From: JAEZJZ01 sp050949055 | Lineage (GTDB): Bacteria; Bacillota; UBA994; UBA5500 | Direction: 5' to 3' | Length of the DNA: 64,000 nt | Assembly (NCBI GenBank): GCA_050949055.1 | Contig: JBMNFA010000009.1 | Span: 434,001 to 498,000, forward strand | In this document: one piece after another, positions 52,919 through 61,392 of the stretch | Numbering within the stretch: position 1 is the first letter of the stretch | Layout of the letters: each line of letters starts with the position of its first letter | Notes under the pieces: model-generated | Databases searched by the model: none | What the model was told of the DNA's origin: nothing | What the model saw: only the letters and a program-made list of their open reading frames with translations | Translations under genes and position numbers: made by a program

Positions 52919-53569
52919 GTGGACATCCATGCCCAACCTGAGTTCTTTCCCGGTATTGACAGCATGGCCGAAGAAGACGTTGTGGAAAGTGCCAAGCAAG
53001 GTAGCACCTATGCGTTGGAGTATCTGATCAATAAGTACAAGGCTTTTGTGCGTGCCAAAGCAAAGTCTTACTTTCTGATCGGTGCTGATCGGGAGGACAT
53101 TATCCAAGAGGGCATGATTGGGCTGTATAAGGCTATTCGCGATTTTCGCGCAGACAAGCTCTCGTCTTTCCGCGCTTTTGCTGAACTATGCATCACCAGA
53201 CAGATCATCACGGCCATCAAGACGGCCACCCGGCAGAAGCATATTCCGCTGAATTCTTACGTCTCTTTAAATAAGCCCATCTATGATGAAGAGTCCGACC
53301 GCACGCTGCTGGACGTGCTCTCCGGCAACAAGATTACCGATCCAGAAGAACTGATGATCAACCAAGAGGAGTTTCGCGACATCGAATTATGTATGGGCGA
53401 GCTGCTCAGCGACCTGGAGTGGAAGGTTCTGATGTCCTATCTGGACGGCAAGTCTTATCAAGAGATAGCTGGCGATTTGGACCGCCACGTCAAGTCGGTG
53501 GATAACGCTCTGCAGCGGGTCAAACGGAAAGTTGAACGTTACTTGGAGGACAGGAATAATAGCAATTAG
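52919..53569 (+). CDS. sigH: RNA polymerase sporulation sigma factor SigH
   Basis: A 216-residue sigma-70-like factor. Region 2 (LEYLINKYKAFVRAKAKSYF, GADREDIIQEGMIGLYKAIRDF) binds the -10 element, and region 4 (LSDLEWKVLMSYLDGKSYQEIAGDL) the -35. It directs early sporulation and stationary-phase genes. GTG 52919 has GGAGGCG about 9 bases upstream. The rlmB-sigH-tRNA-tuf-rpmG-secE order is normal for Firmicutes. Confidence 0.95.
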   Translation: MDIHAQPEFFPGIDSMAEEDVVESAKQGSTYALEYLINKYKAFVRAKAKSYFLIGADREDIIQEGMIGLYKAIRDFRADKLSSFRAFAELCITRQIITAIKTATRQKHIPLNSYVSLNKPIYDEESDRTLLDVLSGNKITDPEELMINQEEFRDIELCMGELLSDLEWKVLMSYLDGKSYQEIAGDLDRHVKSVDNALQRVKRKVERYLEDRNNSN

Positions 53570-53612
53570 GGCTGCCATCCACTAAATGGACTACTGACTC
53601 CTCCTTCAGCCC

Positions 53613-55281
53613 TGTCAATGGACAGGGAAAATGTCACCCCAAATCGCGTTATACGGGACAGGGAAAATGTCACCTTCGAGGTTAGAATACGCCCTTGACT
53701 CCCTGTGCTTCTTGTTAAGTGCGAGGGGCGATGGCAGGGAGGACGAAGGCAAGAATCCTTCGCTCGCCCCTCGGTACGTCATTTTAGCACAGGGGTCAAG
53801 GGACTTAGCTGGATGATGGCTTAGGGCTCCGACAGGGAGGACTGGGTGACCTAAGCGTTAGTCGTTGTCCCTGAATGCTGAATCACCCAAGGCAGCGCTC
53901 AGCCAAGGTCGTTCGTCAAAGTATTTTTCGGTCTTGGAGCGCCTGCGCTTAATCGGCTTGGGCTGTTGTTTCTTCCATGGGTGATCAGCAGGCTGGGTTC
54001 GCGGCTGTGCAGGTGTTGCCGGTTTCTCTTTTGGTGGCTCTACTCTCTTCTCTGGCTTTGGTATGGCCTTTAGTGCGTATACCACGTCACAGTATACGGC
54101 ACTAACGGTTCCGTCTAGAGCTGTAAGTACCTGCACGGTGGCTTTCTGCCTTAAGGGGATAACTTGTCCCCGCGAATCGAGTAGTTGAAATAACTGACCG
54201 CCATAGGAAATGGTTGAACCAGCAGATGCTTTACGCGGATGACGGATAGACAGGATTCTGCGAATGTTCTCTTGGCTGGGTGCAGGTAAAAAGACAGACC
54301 CATCCTCGGGTGCCTTTACGGCGAACTGCTTGTTGAATCTAGCAATGAATCCCGGTAGAAAAGCATTGGCCTCTTCCATGGTTGAGATCTTGGCTATCCG
54401 GAGCTCAGTAATCAGGCGAGCTTGTAGGGTCCCCCAAAGGCGTTCAATTCTCCCTTTAGCTTGCGGTGACCGTGCAGGAATGTGTTGGATTCCAAGGTCC
54501 GCGAGAGCATTACCGAACTGAGTTAAGGCTACGGTCTTTCCAGCCAATTGGTCCTCGATACTGAGCTTATCTTTTTTCGGGGAGAAGAAGATCGAGTGGC
54601 GATCAGAATAAAGGCCATCTGGAATCCCGTAGTCATTAAGCACTTGCTCAAGCATTAAATGGTATCCTCGCAAGTCTTCAGTAGGTCTAAAGACTAGTGC
54701 TAAAACAGTGCTTGTAGCATCATCGATGCTCCCATGCAGAGCCAGCGTAGGCCCTCGTCCCTCGAGCCAATCATGGGTACTGGCATCGCACTGCGCCAGC
54801 ATGCCCATGCGTGCTTTGCGGTCACGAGTACGACGTTTGTGCGGCTGTTTCTTAGCAAAGCGCAATTGCACTTGCGCTTTGCGTAGGATTCTAGCAACGC
54901 TCTTGGCACTTATCTCGATATAGTTGTGTTCGGCCAAAAGCTCACTCATGTGCTGGCAGCTAGTATCCCTGTAGTCTCCTGTTGCCATTTCAACAACCAG
55001 ACGCCTAACGTCAGTAGGAATAGCGTTAGCGGGCTTCCGTCCACGATTACCGTGTGCGAGAAAACCTGGTCCCTGATTCTGAACCCCTTTCTTCAACCGT
55101 TTCACTTGTCGTTCACTTAGTCCAAGCACTTGTGCTGCGTCAGCAATGGTACGTCTTCCGCTAAGGGTGTCTTGAATGGCACGAAGGCGATTTGCTTCTT
55201 TCATGTTTAAATATTGCTCTCCCATCATAGGGACATTATCGCTGTCCCGTTACAGGGTGACAATATCGCTGTCCGACGACA
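53613..55281 (-). mobile_element. IS1202/ISTde1-like insertion sequence, copy 1
   Basis: 1669 bp, bounded by TGTC...GACA and by a 15 bp direct repeat CTCCTCCTTCAGCCC (53598-53612 and 55282-55296). Both ends hold repeated GGACAG...TGTC motifs, likely transposase sites. The sequence appears identical to copy 2. It sits between sigH and the tRNA cluster. The long duplication and the transposase suggest the ISTde1 group of the IS1202 family (recalled). Confidence 0.9.
53858..55228 (-). CDS. DDE transposase, IS1202-like
   Basis: A 456-residue transposase. An N-terminal helix-turn-helix (RRTIADAAQVLGLSERQVKR), a second HTH-like region to about 120, and an rve/DDE core with D148 (AQCDAST), D209 (LYSDRHSIFF) and E262 (GRIERLWGTLQ) are visible. 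A C-terminal basic, proline-rich tail follows. It is intact and the same as copy 2. ATG 55228 and ATG 55225 are both possible starts. Confidence 0.9.
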   Translation of the reverse strand: MMGEQYLNMKEANRLRAIQDTLSGRRTIADAAQVLGLSERQVKRLKKGVQNQGPGFLAHGNRGRKPANAIPTDVRRLVVEMATGDYRDTSCQHMSELLAEHNYIEISAKSVARILRKAQVQLRFAKKQPHKRRTRDRKARMGMLAQCDASTHDWLEGRGPTLALHGSIDDATSTVLALVFRPTEDLRGYHLMLEQVLNDYGIPDGLYSDRHSIFFSPKKDKLSIEDQLAGKTVALTQFGNALADLGIQHIPARSPQAKGRIERLWGTLQARLITELRIAKISTMEEANAFLPGFIARFNKQFAVKAPEDGSVFLPAPSQENIRRILSIRHPRKASAGSTISYGGQLFQLLDSRGQVIPLRQKATVQVLTALDGTVSAVYCDVVYALKAIPKPEKRVEPPKEKPATPAQPRTQPADHPWKKQQPKPIKRRRSKTEKYFDERPWLSAALGDSAFRDND

Positions 55282-55356
55282 CTCCTCCTTCAGCCCTTGA
55301 CTGGAAGCCGCACAGGGCGTATAATCAATATTGCCGTTCAGAACGGACGGCCCCTT

Positions 55357-55442
55357 GGAGAGGTACCCGAGTTGGCCAAAGGGGGCAGACTGTAAATCTG
55401 CTGGCAATGCCTTCACTGGTTCGAATCCAGTCCTCTCCACCA
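55357..55442 (+). tRNA. tRNA-Tyr (GTA)
   Basis: Acceptor GGAGAGG, a long variable arm, anticodon GTA at 55392-55394, T-arm GGTTCGAATCC, encoded CCA. Confidence 0.95.
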
Positions 55443-55452
55443 TTGACTGTCT

Positions 55453-55526
55453 GCGGGTGTAGCTCAATGGTAGAGCACCAGCCTTCCAAGCTGGCTACGT
55501 GGGTTCGATTCCCATCACCCGCTCCA
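55453..55526 (+). tRNA. tRNA-Gly (TCC)
   Basis: Acceptor GCGGGTG with CACCCGC, anticodon TCC at 55485-55487, encoded CCA. Confidence 0.95.
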
Positions 55527-55544
55527 AGAATTACTCAGCATTGT

Positions 55545-55621
<77 letters not shown>

Positions 55622-55661
55622 AAGATCAATCGGTTTTGAACTTTAAATAAACTTGTCACGT

Positions 55662-55738
<77 letters not shown>

Positions 55739-55739
55739 T

Positions 55740-55815
55740 GCTGACGTAGCTCAGTAGGTAGAGCACATCCTTGGTAAGGATGAGGTCACCGGTTCGATCC
55801 CGGTCGTCAGCTCCA
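55740..55815 (+). tRNA. tRNA-Thr (GGT)
   Basis: Acceptor GCTGACG with CGTCAGC, anticodon GGT at 55773-55775, encoded CCA. It lies one base after initiator copy 2. Confidence 0.95.
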
Positions 55816-55826
55816 CTTGTTATTTG

Positions 55827-55852
55827 CCCTGGCCGAAAGGCCAGGGTTTTTG
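55827..55852 (+). terminator. Terminator of the tRNA cluster
   Basis: CCCTGGCC-gaaa-GGCCAGGG followed by TTTTTG. Confidence 0.9.
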
Positions 55853-55882
55853 TTGACTTTAGGCTGGTGTCGTTGGTAATAT
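55853..55882 (+). promoter_or_regulatory. Promoter of tuf
   Basis: TTGACT at 55853-55858 and TAATAT at 55877-55882, 18 bp apart, right after the tRNA terminator. Confidence 0.6.
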
Positions 55883-55927
55883 TAAGGATAGCGGATGTGC
55901 ATGTCCGTCAGAGGAGGGAATAACCAA

Positions 55928-57130
<1,203 letters not shown>

Positions 57131-57212
57131 CTGCCGCAGCATGTCGCGGCCGGCAGGCAGTATCGATGCCAGATGGCATCGCTCACCTAGTCTGCACATT
57201 TGGTAGATGATC

Positions 57213-57240
57213 GGGCGCGGCAGCCGCCGCGCCCCTTTCT
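57213..57240 (+). terminator. Terminator after tuf
   Basis: GGGCGCGGC-agcc-GCCGCGCCC followed by CTTTCT. Confidence 0.75.
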
Positions 57241-57343
57241 GTGGCGTCAAGGGCCAGCTATTGACATAAGATTGGCCCTATGATAACGTAATTGAGTAAC
57301 CTATGACAGGAGTATCCCAAGCAGGAAGTGAGGTGCCCCGCAA

Positions 57344-57493
57344 ATGCGCGTAGGCATTACGTTGGCTTGCGTTGACTGCAAACAGCGCAATTACCGTACC
57401 AGCAAGAACAAGAAGAAGAACGCTGATCGCATTGAGCTGAAAAAATACTGCAAGTTCTGCAAGACACACACCGCTCATCGCGAGACCCGTTAA
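57344..57493 (+). CDS. rpmG: 50S ribosomal protein L33
   Basis: A 49-residue L33 starting MRVGITLACVDCKQRNY. It has the zinc-binding cysteines C9, C12, C36 and C39 (CVDC, CKFC), the C+ form. AGTGAGGTG lies upstream of ATG 57344. A TTGACA at 57261 with a poor TAACGT 17 bp on is a possible promoter. It heads rpmG-secE-nusG-rplK-rplA. Confidence 0.95.
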   Translation: MRVGITLACVDCKQRNYRTSKNKKKNADRIELKKYCKFCKTHTAHRETR

Positions 57494-57516
57494 TAGTCCC
57501 CAGGGGGTGAATAGAC

Positions 57517-57732
57517 ATGGGCTTTGTGGCTAGAATTGCAGATAGCGGACGCAATTTGATGAAGTTCTTCAGTGACGTACGCGTGGAGTTGAAGCGCGTG
57601 GTTTGGCCGACCCGTCGGCAAACGGCGGTTTATACCGTCGTCGTTTTGGCGGCTTGTGCCATTGTCACCGTCCTGATTTACGTTGTTGACACAGCGATCA
57701 GCTATATTTTCAGGTGGCTACTGGGTCTCTAA
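57517..57732 (+). CDS. secE: Preprotein translocase subunit SecE
   Basis: A 71-residue SecE with an amphipathic stretch (KFFSDVRVELKRVVWPTRRQT) and one transmembrane helix (VYTVVVLAACAIVTVLIYVV). It is a core part of SecYEG in the membrane. AGGGGGTGA precedes the ATG. Confidence 0.95.
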   Translation: MGFVARIADSGRNLMKFFSDVRVELKRVVWPTRRQTAVYTVVVLAACAIVTVLIYVVDTAISYIFRWLLGL

Positions 57733-57790
57733 TTGCACCGCATATCAACCGAATCAAAGGGGGGCAGGGGCTGATTGCCCCGACACGAGC

Positions 57791-58318
57791 ATGGAAAGAA
57801 ATTGGTATGTCGTTCACACTTATTCCGGATACGAGAATAAGGTGAAGACCAACCTGGAGAAGCGAGTTCAATCCATGGAGATGGAAGACAAGATCTTCCG
57901 TGTCGTCGTGCCCATGGAGGATGAGGTTGAGACTGCAAGAGATGGCAAGAAGAAGGTAGTCAAGAAAAAAGTTTTCCCCGGGTATGTCCTGGTGGAGATG
58001 ATTGTCACTGATGATTCTTGGTATGTCGTGCGTAATACGCCTGGCGTTACCGGTTTTGTTGGTTCCGGAACCAAGCCCATCCCCTTGGAGCAGCATGAGA
58101 TCAGACAGATCCTGCAGCAGATGGGTGGGGAGAACGTGAGGGTGCGTATTCAGTTCGATTTAGGGGAGTCGGTGCGCATCATCAACGGTCCCTTCCAGAA
58201 CTTTGCCGGCATCGTGGAGGAAGTAAACCACGACAGACAGAAGGTGAAGGTGCGCGTATCACTCTTTGGACGAGAAACCCCCGTGGAATTAGACTATACT
58301 CAGGTGACTAAGCTCTGA
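57791..58318 (+). CDS. nusG: Transcription termination/antitermination protein NusG
   Basis: A 175-residue protein with the NGN domain (NWYVVHTYSGYENKVKTNLE to FPGYVLVEMIVTDDSWYVVRNT) and a KOW domain (LGESVRIINGPFQNFAGIVEE). It binds RNA polymerase and modulates pausing. The ATG at 57791 is the only start before MERNWYVVHT, but no SD lies at normal distance: GGGGGG is about 25 bases upstream, separated by a GGGGC-tgatt-GCCCC hairpin. Confidence 0.95.
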   Translation: MERNWYVVHTYSGYENKVKTNLEKRVQSMEMEDKIFRVVVPMEDEVETARDGKKKVVKKKVFPGYVLVEMIVTDDSWYVVRNTPGVTGFVGSGTKPIPLEQHEIRQILQQMGGENVRVRIQFDLGESVRIINGPFQNFAGIVEEVNHDRQKVKVRVSLFGRETPVELDYTQVTKL

Positions 58319-58404
58319 GTATTTAGAAGCATGCCCAAGCAACGCTTCATATCGGTTGCAGGTTAGCTTCACATCATGAAATAAGGGAAAGGGAGGTGGA
58401 CGTC

Positions 58405-58830
58405 TTGGCTAAGAAGTTAGTTAGGGTCGTCAAGTTGCAGTTAGCAGCAGGCAAAGCAACTCCCGCTCCACCGGTTGGACCTGCCCTGGCTCAAACTGGC
58501 ATCAACATGATGGGGTTCTTGAAGGAGTTTAATGAACGGACATCCAAACAGATGGGAATGATTATCCCGGTAGAGATTTCTGTCTACCAAGATCGGTCGT
58601 TCACGTTCATTATGAAGAGCCCTCCGGCGGCTGTCCTTTTGAAGAAGGCTGTCGGCATCGAGTCTGGCTCAGGTGTACCCAACCGCAACAAGGTTGCTAC
58701 TATCACTCGGGATCAGGTGCGGGAGATAGCCCAAACCAAAATGCCCGATCTGAATGCGGCATCTGTGGAAGCGGCCATGCGCATGATTGAGGGCACTGCC
58801 CGCAGCATGGGAATCACTGTCGTTGACTAG
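58405..58830 (+). CDS. rplK: 50S ribosomal protein L11
   Basis: A 141-residue L11 starting MAKKLVRVVKLQLAAGKATP, with PPVGPALAQTGINMMGF and the rRNA-binding C-terminal half. It forms the GTPase-associated centre. TTG 58405 is the start that gives the family N-terminus, 6 bases after GGGAGGTGG. Confidence 0.96.
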   Translation: MAKKLVRVVKLQLAAGKATPAPPVGPALAQTGINMMGFLKEFNERTSKQMGMIIPVEISVYQDRSFTFIMKSPPAAVLLKKAVGIESGSGVPNRNKVATITRDQVREIAQTKMPDLNAASVEAAMRMIEGTARSMGITVVD

Positions 58831-58937
58831 TATAGTAGGAAAAGCGAGCTCCCAGCACTTGCAGCTAGCAGGCGGTGCAAGGGGGACTCGTTTATGTGGG
58901 AGGGTTTTCCCGCTAATACCACAGGAGGTGCAAGCAT

Positions 58938-59642
58938 ATGCCTAAACATGGCAAGAAGTATCAAGATGCGCTGAAGCAGTTCGATCGGACCCAGCTCTAT
59001 GACGTGCGTCCAGCAGTTGAACTGGTGAAGCAGATTGCCCCGGCCAAGTTTGACGAGACTGTGGAAGCAGCCATCAGACTGGGCGTCAACCCCAAACATG
59101 CGGACCAGCAGGTGCGCGGTGCGGTAGTGCTGCCCCACGGCACCGGAAAGTCAGTGCGGGTGTTGGTGTTTGCCAAGGGAGACCGGGCCAATGAAGCAGA
59201 GGTAGCCGGAGCAGATGTCGTCGGCGCCGAAGACGTCATTCAGCGAATTCAGGAGGGCTGGCTGGAGTTTGATGTAGCCATTGCCACCCCTGACATGATG
59301 GGTTTGGTCGGTCGCTTGGGTCGCATTCTGGGACCCAAAGGACTAATGCCCAACCCCAAGACTGGCACTGTGACCATGGATGTGGCCAAAGCAGTGCAGG
59401 AGAGCAAAGCTGGTAAGATTGAATACCGCGTCGACCGGGCAGGCATTGTGCATGCTCCCATCGGCAAGGTTTCCTTCTCAGCAGATAGCCTAGAAGAGAA
59501 TTTCCAGGCTCTGCTAGATGCTTTGATCAAGGCGAAGCCGTCTGGCGCTAAGGGGCAGTATGTGCGTACCATTACCCTATCTTCTACGATGGGCCCTGGC
59601 ATCCGCGTCAACCCCATTCGCGCTACCTCGCCTACTGCTTAG
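58938..59642 (+). CDS. rplA: 50S ribosomal protein L1
   Basis: A 234-residue L1 with MPKHGKKYQDALKQFD at the start and GRLGRILGPKGLMPNPKTGTV in the middle. It forms the L1 stalk that moves deacylated tRNA; in other bacteria it represses its own operon. ACAGGAGGTG precedes the ATG. A CAGCAGC/GCTGCTG hairpin follows the stop. Confidence 0.96.
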   Translation: MPKHGKKYQDALKQFDRTQLYDVRPAVELVKQIAPAKFDETVEAAIRLGVNPKHADQQVRGAVVLPHGTGKSVRVLVFAKGDRANEAEVAGADVVGAEDVIQRIQEGWLEFDVAIATPDMMGLVGRLGRILGPKGLMPNPKTGTVTMDVAKAVQESKAGKIEYRVDRAGIVHAPIGKVSFSADSLEENFQALLDALIKAKPSGAKGQYVRTITLSSTMGPGIRVNPIRATSPTA

Positions 59643-59673
59643 TGAGCAGCAGCAATTTGCTGCTGGCGCGCTA

Positions 59674-59702
59674 TTGACCGGCTTGTCCTTTATTGATATA
59701 GT
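59674..59702 (+). promoter_or_regulatory. Promoter of rplJ-rplL
   Basis: TTGACC at 59674-59679 and TATAGT at 59697-59702, 17 bp apart. Confidence 0.75.
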
Positions 59703-59708
59703 ACATCT

Positions 59709-59823
59709 TGTGCCGTAGACAGCAGGTGTCCTTTGGACTTAATTCGTTCCTGCCGAGGCGAAGTCTAGCCAGTGAACTGAGTTTAGTTTGCTTGGGCCTT
59801 CGCATGTCTGCGGAGGCCTTTTT
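59709..59823 (+). promoter_or_regulatory. Ribosomal protein L10 leader with attenuator
   Basis: The segments CCGTAGACAGCAGGTG and CCTGCCGAGGCGAAGTC match the L10-leader motif as I recall it. A terminator, GGCCTTCGCA-tgtc-TGCGGAGGCC plus TTTTT, ends it at 59795-59823. L10-L12 binding should favour termination, giving feedback control. Confidence 0.85.
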
Positions 59824-59856
59824 GAGTTTCCCAAGAGCTCTGCTAAGGAGGTGGGA

Positions 59857-60387
59857 ATGATGAGCATTAGTCGCGAGACAAAAGAAGCCACCGTAACCGA
59901 GTTGATCGAGAAGTTAGGTCAAGCCAAAGGTGTGGTGTTGACCAACTATCATGGGATCAGCGTGAACAAGATCAATGAACTGCGCAGCCAGTTGCGCAAG
60001 TCCGGCGTTGAGCTGAAGGTGGTCAAGAACACCTTAGCCAAACGTGCCGCTGATCAGTTGGGAATTGCTGAACTGCATCAGTACCTGGAAGGACCGACCG
60101 CCCTGGCGATCAGCGTGACGGATCCGGTAGCGCCAGCAAAAAGCGTGTCTGAATTCGCCAAGGCCAACAAGGCCCTGGAGATCAAGGCCGGTCTGGTGGA
60201 AGGCAAAGTGATCTCTATGGATGGCGTGCAGGCTTTAGCCGATCTGCCGTCACGGGAAGTGTTGATTGCCCAGGTGGTAGGCACAATGGCAGCGCCGTTG
60301 TCTGGCTTCCTCAGCGTCCTGCAAGGACCCATTCGCAAGTTAGGCTACGCCTTGGAGGCTGTGCGCAAGCAAAAGGAAGAAGCTTAG
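59857..60387 (+). CDS. rplJ: 50S ribosomal protein L10
   Basis: A 176-residue L10 (ETKEATVTELIEKLGQAKGV to RKLGYALEAVRKQKEEA), the base of the L7/L12 stalk. ATG 59857 and ATG 59860 both follow AAGGAGGTG; either may be used. The frame is open further upstream but runs through the attenuator. Confidence 0.95.
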   Translation: MMSISRETKEATVTELIEKLGQAKGVVLTNYHGISVNKINELRSQLRKSGVELKVVKNTLAKRAADQLGIAELHQYLEGPTALAISVTDPVAPAKSVSEFAKANKALEIKAGLVEGKVISMDGVQALADLPSREVLIAQVVGTMAAPLSGFLSVLQGPIRKLGYALEAVRKQKEEA

Positions 60388-60433
60388 GTTTTCCAGAGTT
60401 TGAACAAACTTTTATTTGAGGAGGGTCAATTCA

Positions 60434-60811
60434 ATGAATAAGGAACAAATCCTAGAAGCGATCAAGGGCATGACCGTGCTCGAACTGGCTGAGTTGATCA
60501 AGGCGATGGAAGAAGAATTCGGCGTCAGTGCATCTGCACCGATGGCTATGGCAATGCCCGTAGGCGGCGCTGCAGCTCCTGCTGCTGAAGAAGAAGAGCA
60601 GACCGAGTTTGACGTTGTTTTGCTTGGCCCTGGAGACAAGAAGGTCAACGTGATCAAGGTTGTGCGCGAGATCACCGGTCTGGGCCTGGTTGAGTCCAAG
60701 GCAGTGGTTGACGGTGCTCCTAAGGCCGTTAAGGAAAAGGTCAGCAAGGAAGAGGCTGAGTCCCTGAAGGCCAAGTTAGAAGCAGCCGGTGCTAGCGTCG
60801 AAATTAAGTAG
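60434..60811 (+). CDS. rplL: 50S ribosomal protein L7/L12
   Basis: A 125-residue L12: an N-terminal dimer domain (LELAELIKAMEEEFGVSA), an alanine-rich hinge and a C-terminal factor-binding domain (KKVNVIKVVREITGLGLVES). It recruits translation GTPases. GAGGAGGG precedes ATG 60434. The operon ends here with a terminator; rpoB, the usual next gene, is absent. Confidence 0.96.
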   Translation: MNKEQILEAIKGMTVLELAELIKAMEEEFGVSASAPMAMAMPVGGAAAPAAEEEEQTEFDVVLLGPGDKKVNVIKVVREITGLGLVESKAVVDGAPKAVKEKVSKEEAESLKAKLEAAGASVEIK

Positions 60812-60831
60812 GAACCACCAAAACAGCAAAC

Positions 60832-60860
60832 AAAAAGCACCTGCGCTGCAGGTGCTTTTG
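60832..60860. terminator. Bidirectional terminator between rplL and abrB
   Basis: AAAAAGCACCTGC at 60832-60844 faces GCAGGTGCTTTT at 60848-60859; T tracts on both strands. Confidence 0.85.
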
Positions 60861-60869
60861 CTTTTGCGA

Positions 60870-61118
60870 TTACTGAACGTCAACGGACAATTGCTTTAGG
60901 CAAGTGCCACATATGTTCTTGCCACGGTAATTAACCAAGCCTTCTGCGTTCCCGCAGAAGATACAACCGGGCTCATATTTCTTGAGGATGATCTTTTCGC
61001 CGTCGACGTAGATCTCCAAAGAGTCCTTTTCATCGATGCCTAAGGTGCGACGCAGCTCGATCGGGATTACTATACGGCCCAGCTCGTCCACTTTGCGAAC
61101 AATACCAGTAGACTTCAT
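60870..61118 (-). CDS. abrB: AbrB-family transition-state regulator
   Basis: An 82-residue protein with the AbrB swapped-hairpin DNA-binding domain (STGIVRKVDELGRIVIPIEL, then RRTLGIDEKDSLEIYVDGE). The C-terminal half differs from B. subtilis AbrB: CIFCG and CGTC form a CxxC-x-CxxC pair that could bind zinc. GGAGGG lies 7-8 bases before the ATG. It probably represses stationary-phase genes during growth. In B. subtilis abrB also lies next to the methionyl-tRNA synthetase gene. Confidence 0.92.
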   Translation of the reverse strand: MKSTGIVRKVDELGRIVIPIELRRTLGIDEKDSLEIYVDGEKIILKKYEPGCIFCGNAEGLVNYRGKNICGTCLKQLSVDVQ

Positions 61119-61165
61119 CTCTTTCCCTCCTTTGCGACAAGGTTCGACAAAATACCCCCATAATT

Positions 61166-61194
61166 ACTATACCAACTATACCAATAGCTGTCAA
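61166..61194 (-). promoter_or_regulatory. Promoter of abrB
   Basis: On the minus strand TTGACA (61194-61189) and TATAGT (61171-61166), 17 bp apart. A TTGTATACAA palindrome just upstream (61200-61209) may be a regulator site. 61210-61392 holds no other gene. Confidence 0.75.
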
Positions 61195-61392
61195 CTAAAT
61201 TGTATACAAAATTCCTCATACTAAGCGCAGCAACCTTCTTACTCATGTGCTGCATGTTTATTCCCACGCCACCTATATTGACCATAATAACACTATCCAT
61301 TTAGTTGTCAATCATGAAATTGCAGTAATCGGTAACATTCCCCTTTTGTTTCAGGGCCAATTGCGCGGCCAGCCGTCGAGGCGGGCCTCGGT

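Noticed and set aside
53631..53816. 61-codon frame in the left end of the IS (also at 61411-61596)
   Set aside because: It covers the transposase binding sites, has no RBS and no recognisable product.
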